NCBI RefSeq assembly: GCF_900106565.1
Contig: NZ_FNNJ01000006.1
Span: 124,001-188,000, forward strand
Length of the DNA stretch: 64,000 bases
DNA from: Lutibacter oricola
GTDB taxonomy: Bacteria > Bacteroidota > Bacteroidia > Flavobacteriales > Flavobacteriaceae
Direction: 5' to 3'
Shown piece by piece: positions 58,657-64,000 of this stretch. The stretch's first letter is position 1; every line of letters begins with the position of its first letter. The notes under the pieces are model-generated. The model was not told the DNA's origin and did no database searches. It was given only the letters and a program-made list of their open reading frames with translations. The translations under genes and the position numbers were made by a program.

Positions 58657-59532
58657 ATGAGACCACTTAAAATTGTTGTACTTGCAAAGCAAGTACCGGA
58701 CACACGTCATGTGGGTCCTGATGCCATGAAACCAGATGGTACAGTAAATAGAGGTAAATTGGCAACTGTTTTTAACCCGGACGATTTACATGCGCTAGAA
58801 CTGGCATTAAACATAAAAGATCGAATTCCAGGAACAGAAGTAACTATATTAACAATGGGGCCACAAAAAGCTGCAGATATTGTTCGTGAAGGTTATTATC
58901 GTGGAGTTGACAATGGTATTATGATCTCCGATCGAAGATTTGGAGGTGCAGATACTCTTGCAACTAGTTACACCATAGTTCAAGGAATTAAAAAAATATC
59001 TGATTATGATTTAATTGTTGGAGGAAGACAAGCCATTGATGGAGATACAGCTCAAGTAGGACCACAATGTGCAGATAAGTTAAACATTCCTCAAGTAACT
59101 TATGTTGAAGAAATTTTAGAAATCGAAGAAGATAAAATTATTGCTAGACGAAGATTGTCTAAAGGAATTGAAACAGTAGCTGCTCCATATCCTTGTTTAA
59201 TGACCGTACATGGCTCTTCTCCAAAATGCAGATCTAGAATTGCAAAAAATGTAATGAAATATAAATATGCAAGAACTAAATCAGAGCTAAGATCTGCCGA
59301 TGAGGTGTTACTTAATCTACATAAAAAACGCCCTTATTTAACAATTCCAGAATGGAGTGTTGAAGATATTGAGGCTGATGCTTCAAAAATTGGATTGGCA
59401 GGCTCGCCAACTAAAGTTAAAAGCGTTTCAAGTATTGTGTTAACTGCAAATGAATCTAAAATTTTAACAGATTCGGATAGTGACATTGAAGGAATGATTA
59501 AAGAATTAATTGAACATCACACCATTGGGTAG
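58657..59532 (+). CDS. etfB: Electron-transfer flavoprotein beta subunit, long form
   Basis: A 291-residue EtfB/FixA protein. N-terminal KIVVLAKQVPDTRHVGPDAM, GGRQAIDGDTAQVGP and the beta-subunit RRLSKGIETV are typical. At 291 residues it is longer than the ~248-residue EtfB usual for aerobic respiration and resembles forms from anaerobes; whether it has the second FAD for bifurcation cannot be judged by eye. It leads an etfB-etfA-acyl-CoA dehydrogenase cluster with 25- and 132-bp gaps. Confidence 0.9.
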   Translation: MRPLKIVVLAKQVPDTRHVGPDAMKPDGTVNRGKLATVFNPDDLHALELALNIKDRIPGTEVTILTMGPQKAADIVREGYYRGVDNGIMISDRRFGGADTLATSYTIVQGIKKISDYDLIVGGRQAIDGDTAQVGPQCADKLNIPQVTYVEEILEIEEDKIIARRRLSKGIETVAAPYPCLMTVHGSSPKCRSRIAKNVMKYKYARTKSELRSADEVLLNLHKKRPYLTIPEWSVEDIEADASKIGLAGSPTKVKSVSSIVLTANESKILTDSDSDIEGMIKELIEHHTIG

Positions 59533-59557
59533 TTGATATAACTTAAAATTAGTAAAA

Positions 59558-60577
59558 ATGAAAAGTGTTTTTGTTTATTGCGAAGTAGAAAATAAAAAAG
59601 TCGCAGAAATTAGTCAAGAGTTATTATCAGCAGGAAAACGATTAGCTCAAAAATTAGGTTGTCCATTAGAAGCAATGGTTTTTGGAAATAGTTTAAAAGG
59701 AATTGAAAGTCAAATTTCACCTTATGGAGTTGATAAATTATTTGTTGCAGATGATGCAAGATTAGAACCTTACACAACATTACCTCACGCAGCTTTGGCT
59801 TATAAAGTGTTAAAACAGCAAGATCCTCAAATTGTTTTGTTCGGCGCAACCTCAATAGGAAGAGATTTAGCACCTAGATTAGCTTCAAAATTAAATTGTG
59901 GTTTAACAGCAGATGCTACAATATTAGATATTGGAGATCATTTTGTTAAAAAAGAAAAGAAAGAATATACAGATTTGTTGTATGCAATTCGTCCTGCTTT
60001 TGGAGGAAGCATTATGGCAAATATTATAAACTGGGATATGCACCCTCAAATGGCAACGGTTAGAGAAGGTGTAATGAAAAAAGAGATTATTGATGAGAAT
60101 TATAGCACAGAGGTTATTACTGTTGAAGTAAATGGTGTTGTAAAAGATGAAGACTTTGTTGTGGAAGTAATTGACCGTCATATTGAAGAATCTGGTGTAA
60201 ACTTAAAAGAATCACCTATTATTGTGGCTGGTGGATACGGAGTTGGTTCAAAAGAAAACTTTGACTTACTAAAAAATCTCGCTAATATTTTAGGAGGTGA
60301 AGTTGGAGGTTCTAGAGCAGCAGTAGATGCAGGCTTTATTGATCATAACCGTCAAATTGGACAAACCGGAACTACGGTTAGACCTAAATTATATATTGCT
60401 GCAGGTATTTCAGGTGCAATCCAACATACTGCTGGTATGCAGGATGCCTCTATGATTATTTCAATAAATAATGATCCTGAAGCGCCAATAAATGATATTG
60501 CAGATTATGTAATTACGGGTGATTTAGGAGTTGTTCTTCCTAAAATGATTAAATATTATAAGGAGAACGCAAAATAG
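59558..60577 (+). CDS. etfA: Electron-transfer flavoprotein alpha subunit
   Basis: A 339-residue EtfA with the C-terminal FAD domain signature: VAGGYGVGSKENFDLLKNLA, VGGSRAAVDAGFID, IGQTGTTVRPKLYIAAGISGAIQHTAGMQ (blocks) and NNDPEAPINDIADYVITGDL. Paired with etfB it accepts electrons from the downstream acyl-CoA dehydrogenase, or supplies them, at the cytoplasmic membrane side. 25 bp after etfB. Confidence 0.94.
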   Translation: MKSVFVYCEVENKKVAEISQELLSAGKRLAQKLGCPLEAMVFGNSLKGIESQISPYGVDKLFVADDARLEPYTTLPHAALAYKVLKQQDPQIVLFGATSIGRDLAPRLASKLNCGLTADATILDIGDHFVKKEKKEYTDLLYAIRPAFGGSIMANIINWDMHPQMATVREGVMKKEIIDENYSTEVITVEVNGVVKDEDFVVEVIDRHIEESGVNLKESPIIVAGGYGVGSKENFDLLKNLANILGGEVGGSRAAVDAGFIDHNRQIGQTGTTVRPKLYIAAGISGAIQHTAGMQDASMIISINNDPEAPINDIADYVITGDLGVVLPKMIKYYKENAK

Positions 60578-60623
60578 TTAAACAATAAAATAAATAGAAG
60601 TTTTGAAATAGAATGTAATCGTT

Positions 60624-60644
60624 ATGCTGAATTTGTTTTAGCAT
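60624..60644. repeat. Hairpin repeat of flavobacterial intergenic type
   Basis: ATGCTGAA-TTTG-TTTTAGCAT followed by CTCATT between etfA and the dehydrogenase gene. It resembles TCATGCTGAAC...GTTTCAGCATCTC elements scattered through flavobacterial genomes (recalled). A related element lies at 62456-62527. Confidence 0.4.
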
Positions 60645-60709
60645 CTCATTAAAAAAATAACGAATGGCGCATTTTTAGAATTTCTATAAATAATATAAAA
60701 TAGAAAAAA

Positions 60710-62437
60710 ATGGATAATTTTTTCAAAGATACACCGGATTTTAAGTTTCACCTTAAAGATCCAATTGTAAAAAAAGTTGTACAATTAAAAGAAGATAATT
60801 TTGAGCAATCTGAAAAGTTTGATTATGCTCCTTTGAATCATGAAGATGCAATAGATTCATATGAGAAAGTACTAGAAATAGTAGGAGATATTTGCGCAAA
60901 TACAATAGCTAATAATGCAGAATCTATAGATATTGAAGGTCCACATATTGAAAATAACGAAGTAATTTATGCTAAAGGAACTACTGAAGATTATAAAGCA
61001 TTGTATGATGCTGGTCTTGTTGGTATGGCATTACCTCGAGAATATGGTGGTTTAAATTTTCCTTTATTGCCATATGTAATGGCTGCGGAAATGGTAGCAC
61101 GTGCTGATGCTGGGTTTGCAAATATTTGGGGACTTCAAGATTGTGCCGAAACTATTTACGAGTTTGGTTCAGAAGAACAAAAAGAAAAGTTTTTACCTAG
61201 ATTTAATAGAGATGGAGCAACAGCAGCAATGGTTTTAACAGAACCAGATGCAGGATCGGATTTACAAGCAGTAAAACTAAAAGCTGTTTTTGATGAAGAA
61301 AAAAATACTTGGGTTTTAAATGGCGTTAAGCGTTTTATTACTAATGGTGATGCTGATATTTCGTTAGTGTTAGCTCGTTCTGAAGAAGGAACTAGTGATG
61401 CTCGTGGATTATCTATGTTTATTTACGATAGAAATGATCACGCAGTTGAAGTTCGACATTTAGAAAAAAAACTAGGAATTAAAGGTTCTCCAACTTGTGA
61501 ATTAGTGTTTAAAGATGCTCCTGCTGAATTAGTAGGGAAAGAGCGTTTTGGTTTAATTAAATACGTAATGTCTTTAATGAACTCTGCGCGTTTAGGTGTT
61601 GGTGCGCAATCTGTAGGTATTGCAGACGCTGCTTATAGAGAAGCTTTAAAATACGCTGAAGAAAGAGCGCAGTTTGGGAAAGAAATTGTGAATTTTCCAG
61701 CGGTTTACGAAATGTTAACCAATATGAAAGTTAAAGTAGATGCACTTCGTTCTTTATTATATGAAACTACACGTTTTGTAGATCTTTTAAAAGCTTATGA
61801 GGAAGTTATGAAAGATAGAAAGCTAGAGAAAGAAGAACGTATGGAAATGAAACACTATGCTAAACTTTCTAACGTGTTTACACCTCTTATTAAATTAACT
61901 GCAAGTGAGGCTTGTAATAAAATTGCTTACGATTCTTTGCAAATTCACGGAGGTACTGGTTTTATGAAAGATTTTCCGATAGAACGTATTTATAGAGATG
62001 CTAGAATTACTTCAATTTACGAAGGAACATCTCAATTACAAGCAGTAGCTGCAATTAAAGGTGTAACTACTGGAGTTTTCTTCGATCAAATTAAAGAGTA
62101 TGATGCGTTAGTATCAGATAAAAACTGTGAAGTAAGAACAAAACTTCATAAAATGGCAGAAAAATATCAAACTATTGTAAAAAGAGTTGTAGATCAAGAT
62201 AGTGCTGAATTGATAGACTTTCATTCAACTAGGCTAGTAGAAATGGCCGGTAATATTATTATGGGGTATTTATTAGTATTGAATAGTCAAAAAGATGAGA
62301 AATTTGTGAAGACTGCAAGGTTGTTTGTAAATTTAGTACGATCTGAAAACAAAGAGAGATTTGATTATATGAGAGGGTTTAGTTTAGAAAATTTAGAGAT
62401 GTACAAAGATGTAGATTTAGAGGTTTTACAGAACTAA
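60710..62437 (+). CDS. Acyl-CoA dehydrogenase family protein, long form
   Basis: A 575-residue flavoenzyme. FAD/substrate blocks AMVLTEPDAGSDLQAVKLKA, the TNGDADISLVLAR region, RLGVGAQSVGIADAAYREAL, YAEERAQFGKEIVNFP and IHGGTGFMKDFPIERIYRDARITSIYEGTSQLQ with the catalytic-Glu region (blocks). It is longer than the typical ~380-residue enzyme because of an N-terminal extension and a C-terminal helical domain (~450-575). With the EtfBA genes it forms a unit for beta-oxidation of a long-chain or otherwise special acyl-CoA; substrate unknown. Confidence 0.9.
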   Translation: MDNFFKDTPDFKFHLKDPIVKKVVQLKEDNFEQSEKFDYAPLNHEDAIDSYEKVLEIVGDICANTIANNAESIDIEGPHIENNEVIYAKGTTEDYKALYDAGLVGMALPREYGGLNFPLLPYVMAAEMVARADAGFANIWGLQDCAETIYEFGSEEQKEKFLPRFNRDGATAAMVLTEPDAGSDLQAVKLKAVFDEEKNTWVLNGVKRFITNGDADISLVLARSEEGTSDARGLSMFIYDRNDHAVEVRHLEKKLGIKGSPTCELVFKDAPAELVGKERFGLIKYVMSLMNSARLGVGAQSVGIADAAYREALKYAEERAQFGKEIVNFPAVYEMLTNMKVKVDALRSLLYETTRFVDLLKAYEEVMKDRKLEKEERMEMKHYAKLSNVFTPLIKLTASEACNKIAYDSLQIHGGTGFMKDFPIERIYRDARITSIYEGTSQLQAVAAIKGVTTGVFFDQIKEYDALVSDKNCEVRTKLHKMAEKYQTIVKRVVDQDSAELIDFHSTRLVEMAGNIIMGYLLVLNSQKDEKFVKTARLFVNLVRSENKERFDYMRGFSLENLEMYKDVDLEVLQN

Positions 62438-62455
62438 TTCTATTAAAATAATTAT

Positions 62456-62527
62456 AAAAATTGTCATTTTAAGTGAGGCGAAAAATCTTTTTTTAGATGC
62501 TGAATTTCATTTAGAATGACAATTTTT
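62456..62527. terminator. Terminator-like hairpin, dispersed-repeat type
   Basis: AAAAATTGTCATTTTAA (62456-62472) pairs with TTAGAATGACAATTTTT (62511-62527), a 17-bp stem with one G-T pair; the loop contains GTGAGGCGAAAAATCT and ATGCTGAA. This is the TGTCATTCTGAGCGAAG-type element common in Flavobacteria (recalled), here acting as a terminator for the dehydrogenase gene. Confidence 0.65.
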
Positions 62528-62532
62528 TAGTT

Positions 62533-62540
62533 TAAATTTG
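62533..62540 (+). promoter_or_regulatory. -7 element of the glycosyltransferase gene
   Basis: TAAATTTG, start near 62545, leaving a 13-nt leader before the GTG start at 62558. Confidence 0.45.
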
Positions 62541-62557
62541 CTTCAAATCAAAAAATA

Positions 62558-63514
62558 GTGAAGTTACTTTTTTCAATAATAATTCCAGTTTACAATAGAC
62601 CTCAAGAAATTGACGAATTATTGCAAAGTTTAACAACCCAAACTTATACTAAAAAGTTTGAAGTTATTATTGTTGAAGATGGATCAGAAAATATTTCAAA
62701 AGAAATTGTTGAGAGTTACCAAGAGAAACTTCAATTAAAATATTTTTTAAAAAATAATACTGGAGCAGGAGCAAGTCGAAATTATGGAATGCAAAAGGCC
62801 TCTGGAAATTACTTTATAATTTTTGATTCAGATTGTATAATTCCGCCTAACTATTTAAATGAAGTAGAAAAAGCTTTAATTAATAATTATACAGATGCTT
62901 ATGGAGGTGCAGATGCTGCGCACGAATCTTTTACAATTATTCAAAAAGCAATAAATTATAGTATGACTTCCTTTTTTACAACCGGTGGAATTCGAGGAAG
63001 TAAAAAAGCAGTAGATAAATTTCAACCAAGAAGTTTTAATTTGGGAATTTCAAAAAAGGCTTTTGAAGCAACTGAAGGTTTTTCTAAAATGAAAATAGGA
63101 GAGGATATTGACTTAACTTTTAGAATTTGGGAGCATAAATTTGATACTCAATTTATTGAAGGTGCTTTTGTGTACCATAAACGAAGATCTACTTTTAAGC
63201 AGTTTTTTAAACAAACTTTTGCCTTTGGAAAAGGAAGGCCATTTTTGAATGCAAAATTTCCTGGAACTGCCAAAATTACCTATTGGTTTCCTTCAGTTTT
63301 TTTAATAGGTTTATTATTTTCAATAGTAGCTTTTATTACAGGTATTAATTTATTTATTGGTTTGGTAGGGTTATATTTTGCCGTAATTTTTATTGATTCA
63401 TTATTAAAAAATAAAAGTATTCTAGTTGCTGCGGCAAGTATTGTTACAACGCTAATTCAGTTTTGTGGTTACGGTTCTGGTTTTATAATCGGTTACTTAA
63501 AACCTAGAAGTTAA
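62558..63514 (+). CDS. Family-2 glycosyltransferase (GTG start)
   Basis: A 318-residue GT2 enzyme (GT-A fold). Nucleotide-binding SIIIPVYNRPQEIDELLQSL, metal/diphosphate FDSDCIIPPNYLNE (DxD-like DSD) and acceptor segment AYGGADAA and MKIGEDIDLTFR (ED) are as expected. The last ~70 residues form two hydrophobic helices, so it is membrane-associated. It starts with GTG, 18 nt after a -7 element. It adds a sugar to an unknown surface glycan. Confidence 0.88.
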   Translation: MKLLFSIIIPVYNRPQEIDELLQSLTTQTYTKKFEVIIVEDGSENISKEIVESYQEKLQLKYFLKNNTGAGASRNYGMQKASGNYFIIFDSDCIIPPNYLNEVEKALINNYTDAYGGADAAHESFTIIQKAINYSMTSFFTTGGIRGSKKAVDKFQPRSFNLGISKKAFEATEGFSKMKIGEDIDLTFRIWEHKFDTQFIEGAFVYHKRRSTFKQFFKQTFAFGKGRPFLNAKFPGTAKITYWFPSVFLIGLLFSIVAFITGINLFIGLVGLYFAVIFIDSLLKNKSILVAAASIVTTLIQFCGYGSGFIIGYLKPRS

Positions 63515-63528
63515 GTTTTGAGCAAAAA

Positions 63529-63556
63529 AAAAGGTTGATTGCTCAACCTTTCTTTA
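63529..63556. terminator. Bidirectional terminator between glycosyltransferase and clpC
   Basis: AAAGGTTGA-TTGC-TCAACCTTT hairpin preceded by A-tract and followed by T-rich sequence, between convergent genes. Confidence 0.8.
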
Positions 63557-63573
63557 ATTATGTTTTTTGTTGA

Positions 63574-64000
63574 TTACTCAACTTTGTCTTTTTCTATACT
63601 AATTGTAAGCTCATCCTTATCTTTATCAAGTTCCATAGTTATGGTGTCGCCTTCTTTTAATTTAGAGTTTACAATTTCTTCAGCCAATGCATCTTCAATA
63701 TATTTTTGAATTGCACGTTTTAAAGGTCTAGCTCCATATTGCTTATCAAAACCTTTATTGGCAATGTAATCTTTAGCTTCATCACTTAAGTTTAAGTTGT
63801 AACCTAAATCTTCAATACGAGAAACTAATTTTTTCAATTCAATATCAATAATTGAATGAATATCTTCACGCTCTAATGCATTAAACACAATTACATCATC
63901 AATTCTATTTAAAAATTCTGGAGCAAACGATTTTTTTAAGGCATTTTCAATTACACTTTTAGCATTTGCATCTGCTTGTGCTTTTTTAGATGAAGTACCA
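63574..64000 (-). CDS. clpC: ClpC-type AAA+ ATPase, C-terminal part (5' truncated by window)
   Basis: C-terminal ~142 residues of a Clp ATPase that unfolds proteins for ClpP. On the minus strand the frame is open from the right window edge. Seen: SFAPEFLNRIDDVIVFNALERED (sensor-2/arginine-finger region), GFDKQYGARPLKRAIQKYIEDALAEEIV, and an acidic ending. The GTG at 63888 is internal, not a start. ClpC rather than ClpB by the short C-terminal end (inference). Confidence 0.85.
   Translation of the reverse strand, partial: GTSSKKAQADANAKSVIENALKKSFAPEFLNRIDDVIVFNALEREDIHSIIDIELKKLVSRIEDLGYNLNLSDEAKDYIANKGFDKQYGARPLKRAIQKYIEDALAEEIVNSKLKEGDTITMELDKDKDELTISIEKDKVE

Overview
The window is a 64-kb AT-rich chromosomal segment of a marine-type Flavobacteriaceae bacterium (Bacteroidota). 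This rests on several signs: about 30% GC, a type IX secretion type-B sorting domain, monomeric isocitrate dehydrogenase, a long GAPDH with an N-terminal extension, Bacteroidota forms of RNA polymerase omega and PorD, almost no Shine-Dalgarno sequences, and repeated promoters of the Bacteroidota -33/-7 type (TTG-N17-19-TAnnTTTG). A Lutibacter- or Polaribacter-like genus is a guess. I see no rRNA, tRNA, CRISPR array, insertion sequence or prophage.

Layout. 1-2.1 kb: end of a surface-polysaccharide operon (wecB fragment, flippase). 2.2-3.3 kb: LysE-type exporter and DinB-like protein. 3.5-10.3 kb: five consecutive exported proteins with phage-tail-fibre/YadA-like repeats; the last carries a gliding-motility/T9SS type-B C-terminal domain. 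10.3-34.7 kb: mostly housekeeping genes (ATP-grasp, murQ, mscS, icd, rplS, trmD, DEAD-box helicase, prmC, ribD, asparaginase, yigZ, dnaA, a phosphatase, an rRNA methylase, mltG, dapF, degP/htrA, gap, ligA). 34.8-47.8 kb: a sulfur/electron-transfer island. 47.8-58.5 kb: guaC, a 5'-nucleotidase split in two, then dapA, ferritin, bamD, rpoZ, coaBC, porD, recN and fabI. 58.6-64 kb: a long-type EtfBA plus acyl-CoA dehydrogenase unit, a glycosyltransferase and the 3' end of clpC.

The most unusual region is the sulfur island. A Tat-exported molybdopterin oxidoreductase with FeS and NrfD subunits (Psr/Phs-like) is followed by two half-size YeeE/YedE channels. Next come two membrane-anchored rhodanese-like proteins that have lost the loop cysteine but both end in the same tail, PKKKKKKMPVEGGC. 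After a terminator come two exported double-rhodanese proteins with four intact catalytic cysteines, a porin and a Crp/Fnr regulator. A divergent gene encodes a 12-haem cytochrome c. The two promoters driving the enzyme operon and the double-rhodanese operon share a CRP-like box (TATGA-N6-TCAnA) centred at exactly the same distance, 29.5 bp, upstream of an identical TATCTTTA -7 element. I infer a co-regulated periplasmic sulfur-relay and respiration system in which the C-terminal cysteine arms may carry sulfane sulfur between rhodaneses and channels.

Two other genome-reading points stand out. Six genes (murQ, DEAD-box helicase, trmD, ribD, dapF, bamD) have the -7 promoter element only 4-5 nt before the start codon, which predicts leaderless mRNAs. 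The yigZ gene appears to start at ATT. All functions are inferred from reading the sequence; no database search was run.
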